Assembly (NCBI GenBank): GCA_028865235.1
Contig: CP114561.1
Coordinates: 1,756,001-1,820,000 of the forward strand
Length of the DNA: 64,000 bases
Source of the DNA: Candidatus Manganitrophus sp.
Lineage (GTDB): Bacteria > Nitrospirota > Nitrospiria > SBBL01 > Manganitrophaceae
Direction of reading: 5' to 3'
Within the stretch, counting starts at the first letter, position 1, and every line of letters begins with the position of its first letter. The position numbers and the translations under genes are program-made. The notes under the pieces were generated by a model. It was not told the origin of the DNA. It was given only the letters and a program-made list of their open reading frames with translations, and searched no databases. Positions 29,313 to 39,550 of this stretch are shown one piece after another.

Positions 29313-29597
29313 TTAAGACAAATTTGTCGGATGGTCCGCCTTGGCGGATTCGGTCAGAAGAACGACCTCGTTTTTGAGAATATCGAGAAAACCGGGACCG
29401 ATGAGGAAGGACTGCACTTTTCCTTCGGGCGATGTCACCGAAAGCCGGCCCGTCTGGAGGGTGGTGATAAGTGGGGCATGATCGACCAAGACTCCGAGGC
29501 TTCCGTCGCCTCCGGGGGCCACGATCGATCGAACCGGGCCGTCGAAAAAGACCCGGTCCGGTGTGATCACGGTGAGATGAAATGTTTTTTCAGCCAT
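29313..29597 (-). CDS. atpC: F1Fo ATP synthase epsilon subunit, short form
   Basis: Epsilon couples the gamma stalk to the c-ring. The N-terminal beta-sandwich is complete ('FHLTVITPDRVFFDGPVRSI', 'GSLGVLVDHAPLITTLQTG'). The protein stops at 94 residues, whereas the common form is about 130-140 with a C-terminal helical hairpin that can inhibit ATP hydrolysis. The sequence after the stop is promoter-like DNA, so this looks like a natural short form. It is separated from atpD by an inserted four-helix-bundle gene. Confidence 0.93.
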   Translation of the reverse strand: MAEKTFHLTVITPDRVFFDGPVRSIVAPGGDGSLGVLVDHAPLITTLQTGRLSVTSPEGKVQSFLIGPGFLDILKNEVVLLTESAKADHPTNLS

Positions 29598-29601
29598 AAT
29601 T

Positions 29602-30006
29602 TTAAGGGGCCGGGGGCCGGGGGCCAGGGGCCGGTTTATCTCCTAAAGCATTTCGTAGTGCGTAAAGTTGTCTGCCCAATGATTTGATATTCTCTGTAAT
29701 CTGATTGAATTCATTCGATGTAAGATATTTAAGACGCGCCGAAATTTCCAATTGGGTTTCCAATTCAGCCAAAGAAGCTTGAGCAATAGAGAGATGCTGT
29801 AGATATTCTTTCCTGTGCTCGCGGGTATGTCCCTCTGCAATATTCGAGGGGACCGAGACAGCAGCCCGTTGAATCTGACTCGTCAGACCGTATATCTCTT
29901 CTTTAGGAAAACGTGCCGTCAGCAGATAAACCTGCTCCACAAGCTTGATTCCGAGCTGCCAAACTCGGAGATCTCGAAAACTATTGACCGATCTGTTGAC
30001 CGGCAT
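29602..30006 (-). CDS. Four-helix-bundle protein (23S rRNA intervening-sequence / S23 family)
   Basis: 134 residues, all helical. The family hallmarks are 'FRDLRVWQLGIKLVEQVYLLTARFP' at the N-terminus (shortened: F-x-D-L-x-V-W), 'IYGLTSQIQRAAVSVPSNIAEGH' (R-A-x-S-x-x-x-N-I-A-E-G) and 'LETQLEISARL'. Relatives are encoded by intervening sequences in 23S rRNA genes and at scattered intergenic sites, and the diversity-generating retroelement protein Avd shares the fold. Function is unknown. The Pro-rich tail is encoded by a GC-rich repeat at the element edge. It interrupts the atpD-atpC junction. Confidence 0.88.
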   Translation of the reverse strand: MPVNRSVNSFRDLRVWQLGIKLVEQVYLLTARFPKEEIYGLTSQIQRAAVSVPSNIAEGHTREHRKEYLQHLSIAQASLAELETQLEISARLKYLTSNEFNQITENIKSLGRQLYALRNALGDKPAPGPRPPAP

Positions 30007-30046
30007 TTGTTCTCTCCGGCCCCCGACACCTGGCCCCCGGCCCCTG
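29602..30046. mobile_element. Small inserted element carrying the four-helix-bundle gene, with GC-rich inverted ends
   Basis: The gene is bounded by GGGGCCGGGGGCC-type sequence at 29606-29634 and its inverse GGCCCCCGGCCCC at 30016-30046. The pair forms imperfect terminal inverted repeats about 440 bp apart. Its position inside an otherwise compact atp operon implies insertion. No transposase is encoded, so movement, if any, would need help in trans. No target-site duplication was identified. Confidence 0.55.
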
Positions 30047-30048
30047 TT

Positions 30049-31450
<1,402 letters not shown>

Positions 31451-31453
31451 TCT

Positions 31454-32344
31454 CTATCCTCTCGCAATAACGATGGCTGTATCCGACCGGATCAGACGGC
31501 AGGCCGCACCGCCGACGATCTCCGACAGCTCCTGGGTGATCGCCGCCTGCCGCGCCTTGTTGTACAGCAGTTCCAGTTCATCGATCAGGCTGCCGGCGTT
31601 CTCGGTGGCGTTCTTCATCGCCACCATGCGCGCCGAGTTCTCCGCGGTGAATGCCTCCATTAGAGAGATATACATCTTGGACGTCACAAACTGCGGCAGG
31701 AACTGATCGAGGATTTCGGGAAGACTCGGCTCCAAAATCGTCTGGATCGGCTTGACCTCCCCTTCCTGCTGAAGGTTGAGGAATTTCACGCAGATCGGTT
31801 TGACCGACAGGGCCGAAATATAGCTCGTAAAAATCAGATAGACCGCGTCCACCTCGCGCGAAAGGTATGCCTGGATAATCTCCTGCGTAATCTGGGAAAT
31901 CCTCTGGAAGTCCCCCTTCCCGGCGATATCGAGCGCCTTGAGATGGATCGGCCAATCTCGTTTTTTGAAATAGTCGTACCCCTTCTTTCCAATCAGCATC
32001 AACTTGACGTTTTGCGTCTTGTGCTCGGCGAGAAATTCTTCCGCCCGTGCGATCACGTTGCCGTTGTAAGCGCCGCAGAGACCTCGGTCAGAGGTCACGA
32101 CGACGAGGCCGATAGATTTGACCTCCCTGGCCTCGAAGAAGGGATGGGTAAACTCTTCGCTGAACTGCTGAAGATGGGAAAGAATCATCTCCATCTTTTG
32201 GGCGAACGGCTTCGCCTGCCGGAATTTCTCCTCTGATTTTTTGAGGCGGGAGGCGGCGACCATCTGCATGGTCCTGGTGATCTGCTTGGTCTTCTGGGCG
32301 CCGCGAATTCTCTTGCGGATCTCCCGAAGGGTCAGAACCGGCAT
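31454..32344 (-). CDS. atpG: F1Fo ATP synthase gamma subunit
   Basis: The rotating central stalk. The N-terminal helix is 'LREIRKRIRGAQKTKQITRT', the Rossmann-like middle includes 'VVTSDRGLCGAYNGNV', and the C-terminal helix is 'NATENAGSLIDELELLYNKA' ending 'ARQAAITQELSEIVGG'. 296 residues, intact. The last roughly 60 codons are GC-richer, like the adjacent mosaic atpD. ATG at 32344 lies 2 bp after the atpA stop. Confidence 0.93.
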   Translation of the reverse strand: MPVLTLREIRKRIRGAQKTKQITRTMQMVAASRLKKSEEKFRQAKPFAQKMEMILSHLQQFSEEFTHPFFEAREVKSIGLVVVTSDRGLCGAYNGNVIARAEEFLAEHKTQNVKLMLIGKKGYDYFKKRDWPIHLKALDIAGKGDFQRISQITQEIIQAYLSREVDAVYLIFTSYISALSVKPICVKFLNLQQEGEVKPIQTILEPSLPEILDQFLPQFVTSKMYISLMEAFTAENSARMVAMKNATENAGSLIDELELLYNKARQAAITQELSEIVGGAACRLIRSDTAIVIARG

Positions 32345-32346
32345 CT

Positions 32347-33878
<1,532 letters not shown>

Positions 33879-33991
33879 GCCACATTCTCCTTAGTCGTCA
33901 TCTAAATATAAAGTAAATAAAAGAAACACACTGAAGGACCTTGAGCGATGTATAAGGGACAATTCGAACGGCTCAAGGCAAAAGACTGTAT

Positions 33992-34021
33992 ACTATAAAC
34001 TTTTTTCAAATCGGTTGTCAA
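33992..34021 (-). promoter_or_regulatory. Promoter of the atpA-G-D-C unit
   Basis: On the minus strand TTGACA and TATAGT are 18 bp apart, about 110 bp before the atpA ATG. It gives the F1 genes their own start, independent of the Fo genes. The -35 region shares CTTGACAACCGA with the porin promoter at 29276-29305. Confidence 0.68.
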
Positions 34022-34106
34022 GATTGTGTGGGAGCATTTCTGGAATTAAATACGGACAAACAAGAGGAAATTCGTTCACCGGCAGCGTAGGGGGACGTGA
34101 ACCGGG

Positions 34107-34784
34107 TTACGCACCTGCGGAGCGTTTCTTGGGAGGTCGGATGTCGATCATTTTTTCTCCACGGATGTACTCCCGCGTCTTATCCTGAACCTGATCGAGC
34201 TGTTTGATGATTTCGCTGATCCGAAGGCCCATTTCATACATGATCTTAAGCTTGCTCCGGACCTCCTCCGGGAGGTCTTTTCGTTGAAGAAGCAGTTGCG
34301 CCTGCCCGCAGATCACGGCCAACGGATTGTTGATCTCGTGTCGGACCGTCAGGCTGATCTGCCCGATCGCCTCGAGTCGTTCCAGCAGGACCTTTTCCTG
34401 ATAAGCCCCTTCGGTGGCAAGGAAGCGGCGGACCCGGGAGACGACTTCGCGCGGCTCGACCGGCTTGACCAGATAATCGTTGGCGCCCCCTTCGATCCCC
34501 TGGATCTTGGCGTCGATATCCGATCGAGCGGTGAGCATCAAGACGATCAGCTCTTTCGTCTTGGGGTCCTTTCGAATTTCGTTGCAGACCTCGTAACCGC
34601 TCATCTTCGGCATCATCAAATCGAGGATCATCAGGTCCGGCGCCTCTTCGCGAACGCGTTCCAGCGCCTCTCTGCCGTCATAAGCGGAGGCGACGGAAAA
34701 ACCGGCCCCTTCCAATGCATCCCGGATAATCCGGACGGTGTCCCGATTATCGTCGACGACGAGGACTTTCTTTTTTCCTTTCAT
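34107..34784 (-). CDS. Response regulator with C-terminal histidine-phosphotransfer-like (DHp) domain, no ATPase
   Basis: Residues about 5-120 form a receiver: 'VLVVDDNRDTV', phospho-acceptor Asp in 'LMILDLMMPKMSG', Thr in 'VLMLTARS' and Lys in 'YLVKPVEPREVV'. A HisKA-like segment follows, 'LERLEAIGQISLTVRHEINN', carrying the H-box His. The protein ends about 70 residues later with no HATPase domain; 225 residues in all. It cannot autophosphorylate by itself. A phosphorelay intermediate or a dominant partner for another kinase is possible. It lies between atpH and atpA on the same strand, with its own promoter. Confidence 0.85.
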   Translation of the reverse strand: MKGKKKVLVVDDNRDTVRIIRDALEGAGFSVASAYDGREALERVREEAPDLMILDLMMPKMSGYEVCNEIRKDPKTKELIVLMLTARSDIDAKIQGIEGGANDYLVKPVEPREVVSRVRRFLATEGAYQEKVLLERLEAIGQISLTVRHEINNPLAVICGQAQLLLQRKDLPEEVRSKLKIMYEMGLRISEIIKQLDQVQDKTREYIRGEKMIDIRPPKKRSAGA

Positions 34785-34942
34785 GAATCACTCCACCTTC
34801 TCCCTGCAAGCAGGGAGTCTATCCTTCTCTCCGAACAGCCTCCGTCATCATCAAACCGACGCTCCGATGAATCTGCGGCAAGGAACTTTCCCGGTTGAGT
34901 GGAGGGACGGCTCAGGTTTGGCCGTCAAGAAATCCTCCTGCA

Positions 34943-34971
34943 AGGATACACACTTCCTGATAGCAATTCAA
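34943..34971 (-). promoter_or_regulatory. Promoter of the REC-DHp gene
   Basis: On the minus strand TTGAAT and TATCCT are spaced 17 bp, about 160 bp before the gene start, in the 270-bp gap after atpH. Confidence 0.5.
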
Positions 34972-35057
34972 TCCTCTCATGGATGATGCCCGATACGGAA
35001 GGAGATCTTTATAAGGTCAGTGAGAAAGGCGGGTCGGGCAACCTGTTCACCCGATGA

Positions 35058-35606
35058 TTAGGCAACCGGGAGGGTTCTTAACCTCTCTCCCAATTCGTCC
35101 AATTGTCGTTGAACGCTGGCATCGATGAGGGTGGTTCCGGTCGAGAAGACAAATCCGCCAAGAATCTCCGGGTCCTCCAAGTAGGTCAACTCTAATGTGC
35201 AGCCGACTTCGGCTTCGAGTTTTGATTTTAACCGGGCGAGCACCTCCGGGTCGAGCGGGTGAACCGTCGTCAGCGTTCCCTTCAACACCCCGCGCTTGGC
35301 ATCGTGAAGCTTCGGGTAGAGAGCGAGGATATCTTCCAGATAGTCGATCCGCCCCTTGCGGAGAAGAAGACGGACAAAGTGGATCATCACCTTTTTCGCC
35401 TCTCCCTCGAAGATCCGGCCGATCAACGCTTCTTTTTTCTCCTCAGGAACGCGGGGGCTCCCAAGAAAGCGGCTCAACTCCGGATAGTGGGCGGCCGCCT
35501 GCCGGAATCGATCGATCTGCTCGAGGATCGACTCCCCGAGGGCATGCCCCTCCGCGACCTCCAACAGGGCTTGCGCATACCGTTCCGCCGTGACCTCGCT
35601 TTTCAT
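35058..35606 (-). CDS. atpH: F1Fo ATP synthase delta subunit
   Basis: The peripheral-stalk cap joining b to the top of F1. The N-terminal six-helix bundle ('ERYAQALLEVAEG', 'RFLGSPRVPEEKKEALIGRI') and the C-terminal 'DPEILGGFVFSTGTTLIDASVQRQLDEL' region (shortened motif G-G-x-x-x-x-x-G-x-x-x-I-D-x-S) are typical. 182 residues. Its ATG follows directly on the atpF stop codon. It ends the first atp unit. Confidence 0.95.
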   Translation of the reverse strand: MKSEVTAERYAQALLEVAEGHALGESILEQIDRFRQAAAHYPELSRFLGSPRVPEEKKEALIGRIFEGEAKKVMIHFVRLLLRKGRIDYLEDILALYPKLHDAKRGVLKGTLTTVHPLDPEVLARLKSKLEAEVGCTLELTYLEDPEILGGFVFSTGTTLIDASVQRQLDELGERLRTLPVA

Positions 35607-36092
35607 TTATTTAAAACCCTTCAATTCGTCGATGTACTGCAAGACCAGCTCTTTGTCCTTCTGCTTGTTCATTTCCTGACGGACGATTTTCCCGGCGGCG
35701 GAGACCGCAATGGTGGCGATCTCATCTCGAAGCTGGGCCTTCGCCTTCGCCATTTCACGCTGGATATCTTCTTTTGCCTTTTCCAGAATCTGGTGCGCTT
35801 CTTCTCGGGCCCCTTCGGCCATTTCCCTCGCCATCCGCTGCCCCTCAACCACCGCCTCTTGAATCCTCAAGCGCGCCTGGTTTTCGATCTCCGAAAGCTT
35901 TGTATCATACTCCGTCTTTATCTGCGCCAAAGACTCTTTTCCCTTTCGGATCTCTTCGAGCTCGGAGGCGATTCGTGTTCGCCGCTCATCCAAAACGCCA
36001 AGCAACGGCCCCCATGCGAATTTCCGCAATAACCAGAGGAGGAGAAGAAAACCGACGATCTGGGTTAAGACCTGTTGAATTTGAATATCCAC
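35607..36092 (-). CDS. atpF: F1Fo ATP synthase subunit b
   Basis: The peripheral stalk. An N-terminal membrane helix ('IVGFLLLLWLLRKFAWGPLL') precedes a long charged amphipathic coiled coil. 161 residues. Only one b gene is present, so the stalk is a homodimer rather than b/b'. The start is GTG 36092, after GGGGGAATGAA. Confidence 0.95.
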   Translation of the reverse strand: MDIQIQQVLTQIVGFLLLLWLLRKFAWGPLLGVLDERRTRIASELEEIRKGKESLAQIKTEYDTKLSEIENQARLRIQEAVVEGQRMAREMAEGAREEAHQILEKAKEDIQREMAKAKAQLRDEIATIAVSAAGKIVRQEMNKQKDKELVLQYIDELKGFK

Positions 36093-36176
36093 TTCATTCC
36101 CCCTAAAACATCAGAGCCTGCTCCCGGGCTCGGTCGGCAGTGATTGATTCCCTATCCACCGTCCCGGCAAACCTCT

Positions 36177-36413
36177 TTATCCGGTGATACGGCCCTGAAG
36201 AATAAAGACGGTCAACAAGGCGTAGATGGTCAACGCTTCGATAAACGCGGCTCCGATGACCATCGCGAGCTGAATTCTCGGCGCTGCTTCCGGCTGCCGG
36301 CCGATCGCTTCCATGGCGGCGCTGACCGCTTTACCCAATCCGTACGCTGAACCGATCGCAGCCAAAGCAACAGCCAAAGGAAGTGCAAAACCTAACGCAA
36401 CTGCAGGTGTCAT
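36177..36413 (-). CDS. atpE: F1Fo ATP synthase subunit c
   Basis: A two-helix proteolipid of 78 residues forming the rotor ring. Helix 1 contains 'AIGSAYGLGKAVSAA', the polar loop is 'AIGRQPEA', and the ion-binding Glu is in helix 2, 'GAAFIEALTIYALL'. The residue after that Glu is Ala and the Na+-ligand pattern is missing, which points to proton coupling. ATG at 36413 has GGAGAG upstream. Confidence 0.96.
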   Translation of the reverse strand: MTPAVALGFALPLAVALAAIGSAYGLGKAVSAAMEAIGRQPEAAPRIQLAMVIGAAFIEALTIYALLTVFILQGRITG

Positions 36414-36458
36414 GTGTCTCTCCTTTTTTAGATAGTAACGGGAACTTTTCCCGTCGGG

Positions 36459-37286
36459 TTAATGATGTCCTTCCTCCGCGTGAGGGAACATCAAGAAAAT
36501 ATAGATCGTCGAAAGCAACGAAAAAACAAGCGCCTGTATGGTGCTGGTCAAAATCGCCAGAAGATAAAATGGAAATTGGAGCGGAAGCCCGACCGGGCTG
36601 TGCATGAAGGCGAGCGCGGCGACCCCCAGGACCAGCATCTGACCGATGAGGACATCCTCTCCGAAAATGTTTCCGAAAAGACGAAGCGAGAGGCTCAGCG
36701 GTTTCGTCAATTCACCCAACGTATGAAGGACAAAATTAAACGGCACCGACACGAGCGCAATCAGAAAACCGATCACCCCGTGCGGACGGGGGCTTCCGGC
36801 CAGATGATCCAAATAGCCGAGGATCCCGTTCATCCGGATGGCGGTATATTGGACATAGAAAAAAACCGTCAGCGCCAGCGCGACCGTGGTGTTGATGCTG
36901 GAGGTGGGGGCTTTCATTCCCGGCACGATCCCGATCAGATTCTGGACAAGAATGTAGAGAAAGAGGGTCCCGATGAAAGGGGTGAATCTCCTTCCGGCCG
37001 GACCCATCACGCCGGTGACGAAATCATCCAATGCCTCGACCGCCGTTTCAACGAGATTTTGGAGTTTCCCCGGGATTAATTGCGTTTTGCGCGTCGCCTG
37101 TCTGGCGACAAACACCAAAATAAAGATCACAATCGCCGAAAAAAACGGGTTCTCAAAGTGATGTAAAAACTCAACGATGGGGGAATGCGGAAAATAGTGA
37201 TGGAGCAACAGGATAATATTAGGCGGCTCTAAACTCGCTGCCTCGCCGCCGGCGGCTTCCGCCGCTTGTGCTACGCCTACAAACAT
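36459..37286 (-). CDS. atpB: F1Fo ATP synthase subunit a
   Basis: The membrane half-channel subunit, with five to six predicted helices. The essential Arg lies in 'PLSLSLRLFGNIFGED', and the terminal helix contains 'STIQALVFSLLSTIYI'. 275 residues. A short Ala-rich N-terminus may be a signal-like segment. ATG at 37286 has GGAG 5 nt upstream and overlaps the 3' end of the AtpI-like gene. Confidence 0.96.
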   Translation of the reverse strand: MFVGVAQAAEAAGGEAASLEPPNIILLLHHYFPHSPIVEFLHHFENPFFSAIVIFILVFVARQATRKTQLIPGKLQNLVETAVEALDDFVTGVMGPAGRRFTPFIGTLFLYILVQNLIGIVPGMKAPTSSINTTVALALTVFFYVQYTAIRMNGILGYLDHLAGSPRPHGVIGFLIALVSVPFNFVLHTLGELTKPLSLSLRLFGNIFGEDVLIGQMLVLGVAALAFMHSPVGLPLQFPFYLLAILTSTIQALVFSLLSTIYIFLMFPHAEEGHH

Positions 37287-37672
37287 GATCGCTCCGTATG
37301 TGCCATTGAAGAAGGTCGCTTTCCGAACGAGACCTGCCCCGCCGTCTTTAAGACGATAACAACAAATGGCAAGATGAATCCGATGAAAAAAGCGCCGAGA
37401 GAAACAGGAATGAAAACCAAAACCAGAAGCAACAGACCGTAGAAGATGGGAAATTTCATCCCGAGATAAGAGACCGTCTTCACCTTGGAAGATCCCTCAA
37501 AAATCGATCCGAAGAGCGTTCGCAGGATCCAGAGATTCAACCCGCTCAGAAAAACCCCAATCGAGATCCCCCAGGTCACGGGGATCGGCGAATAAGGGGT
37601 AAGAAAGACGAAAAGGACCGCCCCCGTCACCCACGAGAGCTGAATTGTCCGATCAATGAAATTAAGACCCAC
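37277..37672 (-). CDS. atpI: AtpI-like membrane protein (ATP synthase subunit I family)
   Basis: A 131-residue hydrophobic protein with four predicted membrane helices. AtpI is thought to help assemble the c-ring or to handle Mg2+. The identification rests on size, topology and position between atpZ and atpB, with 10-nt overlaps on both sides; no strong signature is seen. The start is GTG 37672, with AAGGG upstream. Confidence 0.75.
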   Translation of the reverse strand: MGLNFIDRTIQLSWVTGAVLFVFLTPYSPIPVTWGISIGVFLSGLNLWILRTLFGSIFEGSSKVKTVSYLGMKFPIFYGLLLLVLVFIPVSLGAFFIGFILPFVVIVLKTAGQVSFGKRPSSMAHTERSCL

Positions 37673-37901
37673 GGGACCCTTGATCTGTCGCTCTCTTGAT
37701 TAAGGTAATCGTTTGTTTCACCCCCGAAAGAGCTCCCATTGCAGTAAAAATGATCATGAGCCAAGGGGAGGTGCCAAACAGTTGATCTAAAAAATCGCCG
37801 ATAAAATAACCGACGAGCGGTCCGAACAAGAGGATCATCGGGATGCTAGTCAGCAACGCTACCTGCCGCCATCCGTCGTATTTCGGGTCCGGACCGTTCA
37901 T
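37662..37901 (-). CDS. atpZ: AtpZ/AtpI-family small membrane protein
   Basis: About 79 residues with two membrane helices and the family pattern 'GPLVGYFIGDFLDQLFGTSPW' (shortened: G-x-x-x-G-x-x-x-D-x-x-x-G-T-S-P-W). It is the first gene of the Fo unit, as usual. AtpZ with AtpI has been proposed to form a Mg2+/Ca2+ transporter for the synthase. ATG at 37901 was chosen because a longer frame would overlap the promoter. Confidence 0.85.
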   Translation of the reverse strand: MNGPDPKYDGWRQVALLTSIPMILLFGPLVGYFIGDFLDQLFGTSPWLMIIFTAMGALSGVKQTITLIKRATDQGSRGS

Positions 37902-37951
37902 TAAATGAGAGCGGGTCGGCGACACCCGCGAGCAGCAGACAAATTCTTGGA

Positions 37952-37981
37952 AATATAGATCATCCATCCACCGAATGTCAA
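37952..37981 (-). promoter_or_regulatory. Promoter of the atpZ-I-B-E-F-H unit
   Basis: On the minus strand a consensus TTGACA and TATATT are spaced 18 bp, giving a leader of about 45 nt to the atpZ ATG. Confidence 0.65.
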
Positions 37982-38099
37982 GAGATTCCGCCGTGAATCT
38001 TAGATCGAATTGGGAGGGCCGTCAAGAATGGAGGAGGTCGTAAGAGGTTCAACACGATAAACCCTTACAAAAAAAGGACCCGGTGCCTTCTGTTGGATC

Positions 38100-39550
38100 T
38101 TACAAAAAGATTTGGATGGAGTGGAGCGCGGCGCGGATGAGCGGTTCGGGATAAAGGCCGATAAAAAGCGTCGCAAAAGCGGTGACCCCGAGCGCCACGG
38201 TCAACGGCGGAGAAAAAGAGAGGGGGGTGCTCCCCTGCGGCTCTTCCATATACATCGCCATGACGATCTTGAAATAATAATAAAGAGAGATCGTGCTGTT
38301 GAGAATGCCGATGACGGCCAGCCAGTAAAACCCGCCCTGAATCGCCGCGTTGAATAAAAAGAGTTTCCCGACGAAGCCGGCCGTCGGAGGAATCCCGATC
38401 AACGAAAGGGCAAAGAGGACGAAGGCCGCCGCGACCGCCGGATGGGTCCGGGCCAATCCTTTAAAGTCGCTGATCTGATCCCCCCGCGAATTGAATCTGC
38501 AGAGGAGAATAATCATCGTAAAGGCGCCGATCGTCATAAAGATATAGGCGACCAGATAGATGAGGATCGAAGCGAATCCGACCTTCGAGGCGGCGATCAG
38601 TCCGATCAGAATATAGCCGGCGTGCGCAATAGACGAATAGGCCAGCAGCCGTTTCACATTGGTCTGGAGCAGGGCGCCCACGTTGCCGACGGTCATCGTT
38701 AAGACCGCGATGATCCAAAGAAACTGCCACCAGGTGCCGTAACTGAACGACAGCCCCGAGATAAAAACGCGCAACATCGCCGCCAGCGTCGCCGCCTTCG
38801 AACCGGTCGAAAGAAAAGCGGTCACCGTGGTGGGGGCCCCTTCGTACACATCGGGCGCCCACATGTGGAAGGGGACGGCGGCGATCTTAAAGGCAAACCC
38901 GGCGGTAAGCAAGATCAACCCGAGGATGAGGGTCGGGCTCCCGCTGATATTCGCTTGTGACAGAAAGGCTTGGATCGCCTTCAGGTTCGTCGTTCCCGCG
39001 GCGCCGTAGAGAAATGCAATTCCATAGAGGATCAGGCCGGAGGTGAAGACGCCGGTCAGAAAATATTTCATCCCCGCTTCCACCGACTTCGCGTCTTTTC
39101 GCATAAAGGCGGCGAGGATATAAAACGACATCGACATCAGCTCCAACGAAAGGTAAAAGGAGAGGAGGTCGGTCGACGCCGGCATCAACATCATTCCGAC
39201 CGTCGCGAAGAGAACCAAACCGTAATATTCTCCCAGATGAACCCGCTCGATCTTCAGATAAAGGGTCGAGACAAGAATCACGAGGAGCGCGATAATCAGA
39301 AAGAGGACCTTGAAAAAGAGGGCATACGAATCGAGTGCGATCATCCCCGAGAAGGCCGAGACGGTTTTTCCCCAAGGGGAATGATCAAGAGACCGGAGAC
39401 GACCAGCGCGCCGATCGAGAAATAACCGAGCAGATCCCGCTTCTCTTTCGGCACAAAAGGGACCATCACAAAAACCAGACAGGCCAGTAGCGCCAGGACC
39501 AACTCGGGAAGAATCGCGATCATTCCGAGATCGGGCATCGGGGTCGTCAT
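38100..39550 (-). CDS. nuoN: NADH-quinone oxidoreductase subunit N (frameshifted)
   Basis: An antiporter-like proton-pumping subunit of complex I, with about 14 membrane helices. The helix-breaking and Lys/Glu channel region is seen in 'YLSLELMSMSFYILAAF' and 'KIAAVPFHMWAPDVYEGAPT'. A run of five T at 39365-39369 should be six: this changes the broken 'LGEKPSRPSRG' into 'LGEKTVSAFSGM' and gives 483 residues. It is the last gene of the nuo operon. Its start follows the nuoM stop with a few bases of overlap. Confidence 0.93.

Noticed and set aside
29602..30006. Diversity-generating retroelement (Avd-like protein)
   Set aside because: The fold family fits, but there is no reverse transcriptase, template repeat or variable repeat anywhere in the window.
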